Assembly: GCA_036023115.1 (NCBI GenBank)
Contig: JAYKKT010000055.1
Coordinates: forward strand, 11,910,501 to 11,974,500
DNA length: 64,000 nucleotides
Origin: Brasenia schreberi
Lineage: Eukaryota > Streptophyta > Magnoliopsida > Nymphaeales > Cabombaceae
Direction of reading: 5' to 3'
Part shown: in pieces, positions 24,415 to 33,885 of the stretch
How positions within the stretch are numbered: position 1 is the stretch's first letter
How the letters are laid out: every line of letters starts with the position of its first letter
Position numbers and translations under genes: made by a program
Notes under the pieces: generated by a model
The model's input: the letters and a program-made list of their open reading frames with translations, nothing else
Databases searched by the model: none
What the model was told of the DNA's origin: nothing

Positions 24415-24627
24415 TGCTATTAACGTTAAGAGAAAGAGGTGTTTCGAGGATTGCAGTTGTTGAGAGTTCTTAGTCACAAGTTGGGGGGGTCTTGTGACGA
24501 GTATTCAAAGCCTTTGTTGATTGAGGGTTTTCTAATTGCTGTAATGTTGTTTCCTTCTTTTGTATTTGATTGCTGCTATTTGGATTAATAAAGGATGCTT
24601 CTTTTTTTGCTTATGCACGTAGTGTTG
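24415..24627 (+). repeat. 3' LTR of element A, truncated
   Basis: It starts TGCTATTAACGTTAAG, directly after E's 5' LTR and a TAGGGAT that may be A's polypurine tract. It matches the first ~200 bases of 17658-18188 and then loses similarity near 24627. Confidence 0.6.
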
Positions 24628-25436
24628 TTTTCCAATAGACATCATACATATGTTTGTGTGTGTGTAAGTATGGATATGGGTACATATACACAATGACACT
24701 TATCCACAACGCAATAATATGGCTCAATATGGATGTGAATATGTGGGTAGCCAAACTAGAAAATTTTATATTTAAAATTGTAAGGGGATCGTTTTCCACT
24801 ATTCCGAACAGTATCACCTTCTTTTTTTTTCTTTCTTCTTGGCAATCTGGTTTGTGTTTGCGTTCTCCATCATCGGGTTGTCAAACGAGTCAGGCTTAGA
24901 TTTTAATCCCAATAGTCATATGGTCACACTCTACATGTAAAATGCACCAGATTACGTGTTTGGATCTACGTTCAATATTGTAGTTATCCTCATCCGACGT
25001 ATATCCACATTCGATTAGATCATATCCGACTATGTCAGATTCAATGATGCTTGGATTGGATCCACTTCAACAAATCCATACACGTAAATATGATATAAAT
25101 AAAGGCATCAGGGCTCTAAGCATCTTCTAAAGCATTCTTGGCTGATACACATCCACTTCACCAAATCTAAAAAGAGAAGATAAAAGGACCACATTGCTTT
25201 CTTTATAAAGAGAGGGCCCACTGATTTTGAAGGCATTGCTTTTCTAAAGAAACTGAACATTTATTCTTCATTTATATACTGAAATCACCAATGAAGACAT
25301 TCAAAGGCACAACCCTAATTAACCAACTAGTACAACTAAAAGAGCATGAACAATTGTTGGCAAAGAGTTCATGGCATACACGATCAAGCTTGCTAGCTAT
25401 CTAGTTGGACTTGCTGCAGTCATGTCGGATATTTCC
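24628..25436. other. Intergenic; 3' flank of the peroxidase gene
   Basis: No coding region. The part next to 25437 would hold the 3' untranslated region of the minus-strand peroxidase. A TATAAATAAAGG word occurs at about 25096 on the plus strand but has no gene behind it. Confidence 0.4.
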
Positions 25437-25754
25437 TTACGAACCAGTCTTGATCCCAACCCTACCCAGCTTTGTTATTGCGGTGACTAATGCCTTCTCG
25501 AATGCAAGCTTGTCTTGGGCAAATGCATTCACAATAGGGCGTGAACGTGAGTTGGTGAACAGGGTCTGATCCGAAGTCAAGAGTCCAACCCCTTTTTGTA
25601 GGTTCTTGTAATAAGTATTGACAAAGGTATTTGGAGTAATTAGGTCCACAGCAATAGCTACTCTGAAGTCCACATTCTGAGGGCACTCACCACGGAGTGC
25701 AGCTGCATAGGCCGCATTGAGGAATGGATCCGCCCCATTGTTAGACTTGTATAT
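25437..25754 (-). pseudogene. Peroxidase exon 4, second part
   Basis: It starts inside the TATAT target duplication and continues [20 protein letters not shown], then [16 protein letters not shown] and [12 protein letters not shown] before TAA. These are the C-terminal motifs of class III peroxidases. About 103 codons remain, without a stop. Confidence 0.88.
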
Positions 25755-25830
25755 TGTTACAGAGTGGCCATTCTCGGAATGGATTCGCCCCATTGTTAGA
25801 CTTGTATATTGTTACAGAGTGGCCATTCTC
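25721..25830. repeat. 55-bp tandem duplication across the peroxidase/LTR junction
   Basis: Two copies (25721-25775 and 25776-25830) differ at one base (GGATCC / GGATTC). Each contains the exon 4 sequence, the TATAT target site and the first 21 bases of the LTR of element P. It must have arisen after P inserted. Confidence 0.93.
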
Positions 25831-26206
25831 GGCAACTCATCACGGTAAAGGTTGGACTGGCCATCCAGACCGTTACCGTGTATGGAGTTATAGATAGAGC
25901 CAGGTAACCGTCGGACCATTACCGGAAAACTCGATAACAGTTTGGATGTGGATGTTCCGGATGAGGAAAACCCAGCTGGAAAACTGGGAGACATGGAGCA
26001 GGCACTGCTCTATAAATAAGAGCAGTGCGTACACAGATATACATGAAAAAATACAATAAGGTCTCTTTGGAAAAAGCCACTGTGAGGAAACCTCAAACGA
26101 TACACAACATTTCCGTTGTAGGTGTACCTGAAAATTGGACGGAGAATAGAAGCTACATTGGACTCCCCCAACCAGAAAGCTTCAGTTGGCTCCTCAAATG
26201 CCATCA
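25810..26206 (+). repeat. 5' LTR of element P
   Basis: Starts TGTTACAGAGTGG and ends AAATGCCATCA. A TATA box (26011-26018, TATAAATA) lies in the centre of a perfect 10-bp inverted repeat, GCACTGCTCT at 26002-26011 and AGAGCAGTGC at 26019-26028. Confidence 0.9.
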
Positions 26207-26207
26207 C

Positions 26208-26220
26208 TGGTATGAGGGCC
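26208..26220 (+). other. Primer-binding site of element P
   Basis: TGGTATGAGGGCC, the initiator-Met site TGGTATCAGAGC with two changes, one base after the LTR. Confidence 0.75.
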
Positions 26221-26754
26221 TCGTTGTTGACCCTACAAAAAAAAAAACACAGGTATGCTTTACTGTTTAAAATAGGAAGAGGGAGAAGAAGAAAAAAATA
26301 ACGAGTGAGAGAAGGAGAGGCTGAAGGCAAGGTGGCGACACATAGCCGCAGATGGCAGTCGACCGAAAGGCTAGACCAAAACCGTAAACAGCAGTCGACC
26401 GAAAGGCCATACCAAAACTGCAGAAGGCCAAAAGACCAAAGGAAGGAAAGGCAGTCGGTTGCAGGCTAGGAAAAGAAACAGCAAGTCGTCGGCCGCAATA
26501 CACGGTGAAAAACAAGTCGTCGGCCGTAGACTGGAAAAGAAACATCAGGACGCTGGCCGGTGATGGCCACCACACATGGCCACAGGCCACCCTCTCTCTC
26601 CCTCTTTTCAGATCGCATTCACTCTCTCTCTCTCTTCGTTTAAACAGAGTCGAAAATCGCGGGCCGAAACCATCGGTTTTTTAAAACCGGCCTTGGTTTT
26701 TTAAACTACCTCGGGTAGCGGACTGAAAAGTCCGTTCTGCCCAGCCGATTTTTT

Positions 26755-26940
26755 GATATTACAAAACTACCCCTGGACAAAAGACTGTTTTGCCCTTATT
26801 AAGCGAAAAGTGGACAGATAGTTAAAATTACAAAACTACCCCTGGACAAACTACCCCTTCGATAGTTTGTGAAAATTACAAAATACTGGATTGTTGTTTT
26901 ACAAAATTTCAAAAGTGGACAGATAGTTAAAATTACAGTT
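26755..26940. repeat. Interleaved short direct repeats in the leader of element P
   Basis: ACAAAACTACCCCTGGACAA occurs at about 26760 and 26830. AAAAGTGGACAGATAGTTAA occurs at about 26806 and 26910. Confidence 0.7.
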
Positions 26941-27149
26941 CTACCCTTGGTATTATTTTTTGAAAAATGCTAAAGGCAAAAATTTTTGAAAAAATTACGA
27001 ATTTACCCCAAGTTGCTTATAAATTATTTTAAACTTGTTTTTATGATATTATGCATCGTTCTAACAAGGTTTCTGCTATGTGTGTTTGTTGCTTATTGTT
27101 TGTTTCCTTTTTAAATCGTATAATTATTATAATTGCTAAACACATAAAA

Positions 27150-30100
27150 ATGAGTTCAAGAATATGTGTCTGAATTGGCAAAAACTGAAAAACTGAACGG
27201 TCTAAACTTCCAAACATGGAAGAGGAGAATCTCACTTGCTCTAACACTTGAGGGTGTTAAGTATGTATTAAAGGAAACCATGTGTCTGCCACCACCAAAC
27301 GCAACTGAGCAATAAATAGAAATGTCTAAAACATTTCTAAAAGATGACACAATAGCAAGGACAGTCATGTTGACATACATGGAGGATGACTTGATTAGAG
27401 TCTTCGAATAATACGAAACCGCCAAAGAGCTGTTTGATTCAATAACAGCTAAGTATGACACAACTGCCAAATTACATATGCAATTGCTACTACAAAAGTA
27501 TAACTCCTTCAAAATGAGAGGAGATAATGTAGTAGAATATGTAAATCACATGTTAGTAATGGCTAGGGATATAGCCGTGGCAAAATCAGTCATCCTAGAA
27601 CCGATGCAAATATCAACAATCCTAAATAGTCTACCCCGTCATGGAATATGGTCACCACTGCCCTCAAATTAGGGTCAGAGATTAAACTTTCAGAATTGTC
27701 CTTGAAACTAGTAATAAAGCAAGAACATATGAACAAAAACAAGAAAAAAAATTTGCTAGTGGTACAAGATGAGATAGGGTCTAGCTTCAAACCCAACTAG
27801 AGAAAAATAAACCAAACAACAGGTTTGGCAAGAATAACAAGAAGGGCGGCCAAAATTTTAAAAAATCACAAGAAACCACTTATCGGGTCAAGTGTTTCAA
27901 TTGTGGAAAGATGGGACACTAAAACAAGGATTGCCACAACAAAAAAGGTGGAGGAAACAACCCATAACGTGAACAATCAAAGAAGCATGATATAATCTAC
28001 ATGATTTTAGAATGTTTGTACATGGACCACCCGGTGACAGGTTGGTGGATAGACTCCGGAGCTACCAAACACATCTCAAAGACCAAAGAAGGGGCATGAA
28101 TCTGAAGGAATACAAACTAGGAGAACATCGAGTGTATATGGGTAACAACACCTTTTCGGATGTTTTGGGTACTAGGTCCTTTAGAATCTATTTACAACGC
28201 AAACCGATTATATTTATTGTGCCATCTATAAGGCGCAATCTGGTCTCGGTCCTTGCCTTAGTAAAGAAAGGTTTTGAGGTCAGGTTTATTCCTACCAAGA
28301 TGATTATGGAAAAATATGGGAGAATATTATTCTCTAGGAAATTTGATGTAGATCATGAACTATTTAAGTTAAGTGATAATGAAATTGGTTGTTGTTCTGC
28401 TTATATTGAGTGTTCCTTTAATATTGATGTGAATATGTGGCATAAATGCCTTGGGCATATAAGTCTAGAAAAGTTGAGGAAATTATCCAACTTTGACTTA
28501 CTATTTGGATTTGAGGAAAATACTTTCAACAAGTGCGAAGCTTGTATACAAGGAAAAATAAAAAGAAAAGTTTTTCGAATCAACAAGGGCAACAACCCTA
28601 TTGGAGATCATTCACACGGATTTATGTGGACCATTTAGAGTAAGGTCACATCGTGGAAAGGTTTATTTTATAATATTTATCAATGATTACTCTAGATATA
28701 TGTATTTATATCTTTTGGCACATAAATCTGAGGCACTCGATGTTTTTAAAGAATATAAGCAGAAAGTAAAAAACCAATTAGGGCATTCAATCAAAGTCTT
28801 AAGATAAGATAAAAGTGACAAATATACCTCTACAAAATTTCTTTAATTCTGTAAAGACTTTGGTATTGTAAAGCAAAATACAATGCCCAAGACACCTCAA
28901 TAAAATGGTGTAACTAAGAGATACAACAGAACCTTGTTGAATATGACAAGGTCAATGTTAATCGATGCCTCTCTACCAAGGATATTTTGGAGAGAAGTAG
29001 TAAGTACAGCAGTTTACATACTCAATAGAGTACCGTGTAAAGCTATATTCACTACACTATATGAGATATGGTTTGAAAGAAAACCCAACCTAGGTCATCT
29101 CAGGAGGTGCATCTGTTGCACATGTAAAGATCCTTGATCAGTCTAGAGATAAACTAGAATGCAGGTCCTTAAGATGTATATTCATTGGATATCTAAAAGG
29201 TTCAAAAGGATATCGATTTTATCATAAGGATGACGGACTAATTGAAAGCAGAGATGTTGAATTCTTAGAAGATACTAAGAATGACATCCTGAAAAACAAT
29301 GATAATGTATTGATGATCTAGTAGACCTAGACCAATCATCTTTTGAACTCATAAAAGATCTTCTTGAAACAACCGAAATCTTAAGTAGACATAAAAGGCC
29401 AAGAGCCACTCTATCCTACTTAAAGGATTATCACAATTATCTTGCAAAAGAAGTGTGTAATTTGGTAGATTTAGATGAGTTGACTGATAACTTCACTTAT
29501 CAGCAAGCTATAAACTCATCGGAAGCATCAGACTAGGGGAAAGCCATGGATGAGAAAATTGAATTCATTGAGAAAAACCAAGTTTGAGAATTAGCTGATT
29601 TGCCAAAAGGAATGAAAGCTCTAGGCTATAAATGGGTTTTGAAAAAAAAATACAAGGTCAATGGTACAATTGACAAGTTTAAAGTAGGGTTAGTTGCAAA
29701 GGGTTTTTCGCAAAAAGAAGAGATAGATTATGTTGAGACATATTCTCCAGTTGCATTGCATCCATAAGAATAATCCTAGCAATATCTGCATATTATGATT
29801 TGGACTTACATCAGTTATATATAAAGACAGCATTTCTAAATGGAGATTTAAATGAAATCATTCATATACATGCAACAACCCGAAGGATTTGTGGTTGAAG
29901 GCGAAGAAGATAAAGTATATAGGTTGAAAAAATCCCTATATGGCCTGAAACAGTCATCTCGCCAATGGTATTTGACTTTTCAAAATGCCATTATAGAACT
30001 TGAGTTTGTAGCTAATAAACTTGATCACTGTGTATATGTCTAGAACAATGAGAGCCACTTTGTCATCCTATCATTATATGTAGATAACATATTGTTGACT

Positions 30101-30975
30101 GGAAACGACAACGAGATGATTGTCAAAACCAAGTCATGGTTAAACTCAAAGTTCAAAATGAAGGATATGGGGAAAGCATCCTATATCCTGGGTATAAAGA
30201 TCTCTCGAGATAGAGAATCTAGACTCTTATGCCTGAGTCAGGAGAGATATATTGACTATATCCTCAAGGAGTTCAAAATGGGTGAATGCAAGTCTGTTGT
30301 TATACCTGTTGCAAAAGGGGTTAAAATTAGTAAGGCTGATTATCCCGATGAAGGAGACGATAAGCCTAATGTTTCTTATGCACAAGTTGTGAGTAGCTTG
30401 ATGTATGTTATGTTATGTACAAGACCTGATATCAACTTTGTTGTTGGTCTTCTAAGTAGATATCAAAGTAATCCTGTATGGCAACACTGGATAGCTGTAA
30501 AAAGAATTTTAAGATATCTGAAAAGAACAAGAGACTTGAAATTGTGTTTTCAAGCAGATGAACTGAAAGTGGTAGGATACTCAGATACTGACTTTGCTAG
30601 AAGCAAAGATAACAGCAAATCAACCTCGGGTCAAATATTCTTATTTGGAGGTGGTGTTGTTTCTAGGTCATGCAATAAATAGGGTTGTGTAGCATTGCAT
30701 ACACAGGAAGTTGAGTATGTAGCTTGCTGTATGGCTCCAACGAGTGTTGTCTAGATAAACCGCTTCATACGTGATTTGAAGTTGGAAATAATCGACTAGC
30801 TAATTATCATTTACTGTGATAACAATACAGCAATTACTCTTATCAAGAGTGGAGCTGATTGCTCAAAAAGCAAGCATATAATGGTTAAATACCACTATGT
30901 TCATGATATGGTTATGAGAAAGGAAATATTTATCTCATACATGCCAACAAATGGTTTGAGGTATGTTTGATTGTT
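27150..30975 (+). pseudogene. gag-pol of copia element P, decayed
   Basis: Domains in normal order: gag from about 27150 (KLNGLNFQTWKRRISLAL; later MRGDNVVEYVNHM), and a knuckle CFNCGKMGH with a stop then KDC near 27895-27940. The protease motif WWIDSGATKH is near 28040. The gag-pre-integrase block MWHKCLGHISLEKL is near 28434, and integrase is HTDLCGPF then FINDYSRYMYLYLL (28610-28720). RT has AFLNGDLNE near 29830, and the active site reads LYVDNILL (Asp to Asn) near 30078. FKMKDMGKASYILGIKI follows, with RNase H YSDTDFARSKDN near 30580 and YCDNNTAITLIKSG near 30810. At least seven stops or frameshifts occur, and the changed active site alone would abolish RT activity. Confidence 0.88.
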
Positions 30976-31108
30976 GTGTAGGGAAATAACCACACAATGG
31001 GTAGTGATTGCAGCAACAATCATGAATTGACATTACTAGATAAACCCTGCAAAAGTGGGAGGAAAACTAGTATGTCAATGCACTTGGCTCGAATGGCCAA
31101 GTGGGAGA

Positions 31109-31274
31109 TATTACAGAGTGGCCATTCTCGGCAACTCAGCACGGTAACGGCTAGATTGACCATCAAGACCGTTACCATGTCTAAAGTTATAGATAGGGCC
31201 AGCTAACCGTCGGACCGTTACCGGAAAACTCAATAACAATCCGAATGTGGATGCTCCAGATGAGGGAAACCCAG
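31109..31274 (+). repeat. 3' LTR of element P, first 166 bases
   Basis: Begins TATTACAGAGTGG (G to A at the second base) after the polypurine tract and stops at AAACCCAG, which matches 25975 in the 5' LTR. The uninverted junction would read CCCAGCTGGG, a short palindrome. Confidence 0.9.
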
Positions 31275-31544
31275 TGCTCTCAGTTTTCCCTTTTATCTTT
31301 CAGCTTATAATAATTAGTTTATATTTCACACAAGATCAAGCACAACAGCGAATAACAATCTATGTAGATGATCCCCTCAACATGGAATAAGGAATTGGCT
31401 TGGTTCACAATTATTTTATTTGAATGCCATTTATTTTCCTTAGAAAAGTGGGATTAGGCAGAACCCTACCAAATGTATTATTGTGCATGAATTTCGTAAA
31501 CTTACTATTGGTCACTATGGTGCATAATTTATGCATGCATGCAG

Positions 31545-31596
31545 GGGCCCATACAATTGGATTTTCACATTGCAGTCACTTCTCAGGTAGGATATA
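31545..31596 (+). pseudogene. Peroxidase exon 4, first part, inverted
   Basis: It follows an acceptor (GCATGCATGCAG) and encodes AHTIGFSHCSHFSGRIY, with the proximal heme His. It lies on the plus strand whereas the rest of the gene is on the minus strand. It ends with ATATA, the target duplication, directly against the terminus of the inverted LTR piece of element P. Confidence 0.88.
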
Positions 31597-31827
31597 TGAT
31601 GGCATTTGCGAAGTTGACTGAAGCTTTATGTTGGTAGAGTTTGATGTAGCTTTTGTTCTCTGTCCAGTTTTCAGGTACACCTGCAGCGGAAATGTTGTGT
31701 GTCGTTTGAGGTTTCCTCATAACAGCTTTTTCCAGAGAGACCTTATTGTATTTTTTCATGTATATATGTGTACGCACTGCTCTTATTTATAGAGCAGTGC
31801 CTGCTCCACGTCTCTCGATTTTCCCAA
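31597..31827 (-). repeat. 3' LTR of element P, last 231 bases, inverted
   Basis: Reverse complement of the counterpart of 25976-26206, starting TGATGGCATTTGCG. The 10-bp inverted repeat round the TATA box is retained perfectly (31774-31783 and 31791-31800). Confidence 0.9.
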
Positions 31828-32185
31828 TATACAAAAGGAAAAGAAAAATCTAGAAGCATGGGACTGCGGGATTATTCTACGACCTAATGGTATGGATCTC
31901 AATCTGATTTATTATCCCATACAAACTATCTAAACTATAATGTTATTAGAAGAAGTATAGACTGGAATCAAATTCCATTAGCTCAAAAAAGGAGTAATCA
32001 TTTTAAATGCATAAAGTTTGGATGTACACCAAATTATGATTTAAGGTTCGATTGCATCTCTGTTCGCCTTTATTTTAATAGCAAAGTTTGTGCATATATT
32101 AAAGAATATAGTCCTACAAACACTGTAGTTAGCTACAGAGAACACCGGTCAAACTAGAACCTAAGAGAACGGTTTCATCTCTAAC

Positions 32186-32351
32186 CTGAGAGAGCAATCA
32201 TGTCCGTCTGTGCGAGTCCGTGATATGAAAACAGGTTGTTCGGTTGATCCAAATTGAACGATGGTTGAGGAAGCTTGCCGGTGACGCTTCTCGCCATTGA
32301 AATCAAGCCATCCTTTCTTCCCATCTCCACTGCATAAGACGGACCTCCTGA
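32186..32351 (-). pseudogene. Peroxidase exon 3
   Basis: 166 bases after [21 protein letters not shown] at the start and TDMIALSG at the end, with donor G|GTTAG in the conserved place just before the proximal His motif. The frame is intact. Confidence 0.88.
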
Positions 32352-32459
32352 CTGTGTATCGTGCAAACATCTTCGAATTTAGCATATCCGCATCACCTTT
32401 GTGCACGCGCACGGCATATGCATATACGCGAAAACAAAGAGTTAATTATGTTGAATTAT

Positions 32460-32660
32460 CAAGACAATGAAGTCCCTAGTTGCCAAGGCCAGAATGTCAG
32501 CACAAGAGACCTTGTTTCTACATTTTGGATCTGCATCAACTGCAGCCTTGGCCTTCATCACTGTGTCGAATCCATCGCCGGCTAGCGACAAGTTGTCAGG
32601 ACTATCTTTTTCGGCCTGGTTGTTCGGAGTCGAGACGATCATTATGGATGCATCACATCC
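32460..32660 (-). pseudogene. Peroxidase exon 2
   Basis: 67 codons after an ATAG acceptor: [14 protein letters not shown], then [11 protein letters not shown], and [16 protein letters not shown] at the end. This includes the calcium-site and SCADILALA motifs of the family. The following intron begins ATAATT where GTAATT is expected, a single G-to-A change in the donor. A weak GT two codons earlier (ATT|GTCTTG) would keep the frame. Confidence 0.88.
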
Positions 32661-32798
32661 CTATGACACCATGGGAACAACCAGAAGCGAAAAATCACTT
32701 GATAGCTCTACAACCGTACTGCTAATTAGCAGTATTTTCTCTACAGTTAAGCAACATTCGAACGTTGCGTACACAAAGCGAAACAAAAAAAAAAGAAC

Positions 32799-33011
32799 CT
32801 CAACAAAGCAATCATGGAAGAAGAGCCTGATTGTTCCGGGGATGGTGATGTTGGTCTGCCGGAGTTTCTCCCTGACCACGTTCCGAACTAGGCTCTCAAC
32901 ATTAGGACAGGTAGAAGCATAGTAATTGTAACTCAACTGAGCTAAGCCTGGGGTAGGTAAGCAATGTGTCAGAGCAAGAAATAAGAGCAAAAGAGTTCCT
33001 CCTCTTCCCAT
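32799..33011 (-). pseudogene. Peroxidase exon 1
   Basis: 71 codons, starting at the ATG at 33011. A hydrophobic signal peptide (about residues 1-24) precedes LSYNYYASTCP, the usual mature N-terminus. The exon ends IRLFFHDCFVE at a GT donor (GAG|GTTCTT), the conserved position of intron 1. No stop or frameshift. Confidence 0.9.
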
Positions 33012-33066
33012 AGTGGACGCTATAGTAGAATGAAAACGCACAATTTGAGATATTAAGGGAAGTGCT

Positions 33067-33077
33067 AAATATATAAG
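33067..33077 (-). promoter_or_regulatory. Likely TATA box of the peroxidase gene
   Basis: CTTATATATTT on the minus strand, about 56-66 bases upstream of the ATG at 33011. It fits a short leader. No other element was judged. Confidence 0.45.
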
Positions 33078-33255
33078 ATGAGAGTCCACTACTTTACGTG
33101 CATGACAGAGCGAACTCACTTTCATACCTTTGGTTGAAATATAAAAAACGCTTATGCGCTGTGGAAAACGAAGGATGGTGCTACTATAAGTCTTCATTAA
33201 TGTTATATATGAATATATAATGATGGTCATCTGTCTTCTCTCCTTTATTAACTTT

Positions 33256-33356
33256 TGTTACAATGGGGAGGCCGAAGCCAGATGCACACCCCTGAGAATA
33301 GAACTCATGACCCTTAACTTGTGAATCCACTCCCTATCCAGGTGAGTTATTGCTCT
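33256..33356 (-). mobile_element. tRNA-derived SINE-like copy 1
   Basis: On the minus strand an A-box-like TAACTCACCTGG (33338-33349) is followed by a B-box-like ATGAGTTCTATTCTC and then GGGGTGTGCATCTGGCTTCGGCCTCCC. The same order and spacing recur at 33783-33885 in the opposite orientation, so this is a repeated element and not a chance tRNA-like match. Confidence 0.55.
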
Positions 33357-33782
33357 TTTACTGTATTCTGCTCTCTTTTGTGCATGGAACATTATCAGCT
33401 TCTGTGTCATGGAGGAGACGAAATTTGGTGAAGGCACAAAGTCAATAGTTACCGACGGCTGCTTCTAATTTCTCGGAAAAGAGAAGCTCTTCACGCTTCT
33501 AAAAGCTTCATGTAATATCTATTTTTAACCTTACCTGGTAACGCATGCATACTCTATGTAAAACAAAACTACCACATGGTCATTCTTGATCTCGAACTCA
33601 TGACTTTCTTCACCAAATTCTTTTGAGTCATGGTTAATTGGTCCCTGCATACTCTTGGATTAAAAGTGTGCATTGTATGGCATTATCGGCCTTGCTTAAT
33701 TTTGTGATATGAAAGTTAAATGCTAGTTCTATGTCAATTTCTAAGTGGCATGATTTTCTTCTGTTAGCGAATATAGTAGCAC

Positions 33783-33885
33783 AAAGAGCAATAGCTCACC
33801 CGGCTAGGGTGAAGGCCATGAGTTCGGATACCCAGGGCGTGCATCTCGCTTTCGTCTCCCTGTGCACCAAAACAATGAATGGAGT
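33783..33885 (+). mobile_element. tRNA-derived SINE-like copy 2
   Basis: A box TAGCTCACCCGG at 33792-33803 and B-box-like GAGTTCGGATACC at 33820-33832, then GGGCGTGCATCTCGCTTTCGTCTCCC. The spacing of 16 bases between the boxes is short compared with a tRNA gene, as seen in some SINEs. Confidence 0.55.

Larger units (their letters stand above)
17658..24627 (+). mobile_element. Composite locus: copia element A containing copia E, with an internal inversion
   Basis: Element A has a 5' LTR (17658-18188), a primer-binding site, gag and the start of protease in plus orientation, and part of its 3' LTR at 24415-24627. Element E lies inside it in minus orientation (5' LTR at 24133-24409, gag, protease, integrase and the first part of RT down to about 20798). 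The segment 19269-20797 is inverted relative to its surroundings. It carries the rest of E (RT end, RNase H, 3' LTR) in plus orientation and the continuation of A's protease region in minus orientation. A has no integrase or RT of its own. Every frame is broken, so the locus is inactive. Confidence 0.65.
25810..31827 (+). mobile_element. Ty1/copia element P inserted in the peroxidase gene
   Basis: It has a 397-bp 5' LTR (25810-26206) and an initiator-Met-type primer site. gag-pol is decayed. The polypurine tract AAGTGGGAGA at 31099-31108 is followed by a 3' LTR in two pieces: 166 bases in normal orientation (31109-31274) and 231 bases inverted (31597-31827). The two pieces add up exactly to the 5' LTR length. 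The target duplication TATAT is found at 25805-25809 and, inverted, at 31592-31596. The LTRs differ at roughly 13-14% of sites by eye, so the insertion is old. Confidence 0.92.
31275..31827 (-). other. Inverted ~550-bp segment: peroxidase intron 3/exon 4 start plus half an LTR
   Basis: In plus orientation it holds peroxidase intron 3 sequence (31275-31544), the first part of exon 4 (31545-31596) and the last 231 LTR bases reversed (31597-31827). Turning it round restores the LTR, the target duplication and the gene in one step. Beyond 31827 the intron continues on the minus strand. Confidence 0.88.
25437..33011 (-). pseudogene. Class III (secretory) peroxidase split by copia element P and an inversion
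   Basis: Plant class III peroxidases are secreted heme enzymes that use H2O2 to oxidise phenolics. The gene has the classic four-exon layout: exon 1 32799-33011, exon 2 32460-32660, exon 3 32186-32351. Exon 4 is now in two pieces: 31545-31596 (turned to the plus strand) and 25437-25754. Joined conceptually the exons give about 314 residues, the normal family length. They carry a signal peptide, distal heme motif FFHDC (His66), SCADILALA and the proximal heme motif GAHTIGFSH (His196). Copia P inserted after the codons for GRIY, with TATAT duplicated. An inversion then flipped the first part of exon 4. The exon 2 donor is AT instead of GT. A normal transcript cannot be made from this arrangement. 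Confidence 0.9.

Noticed and set aside
32467..32922. 151-codon plus-strand frame
   Set aside because: Antisense of peroxidase exons 1-2.
33566..33640. Third SINE copy on the minus strand
   Set aside because: Only a B-box-like word is convincing; no A box or body match.
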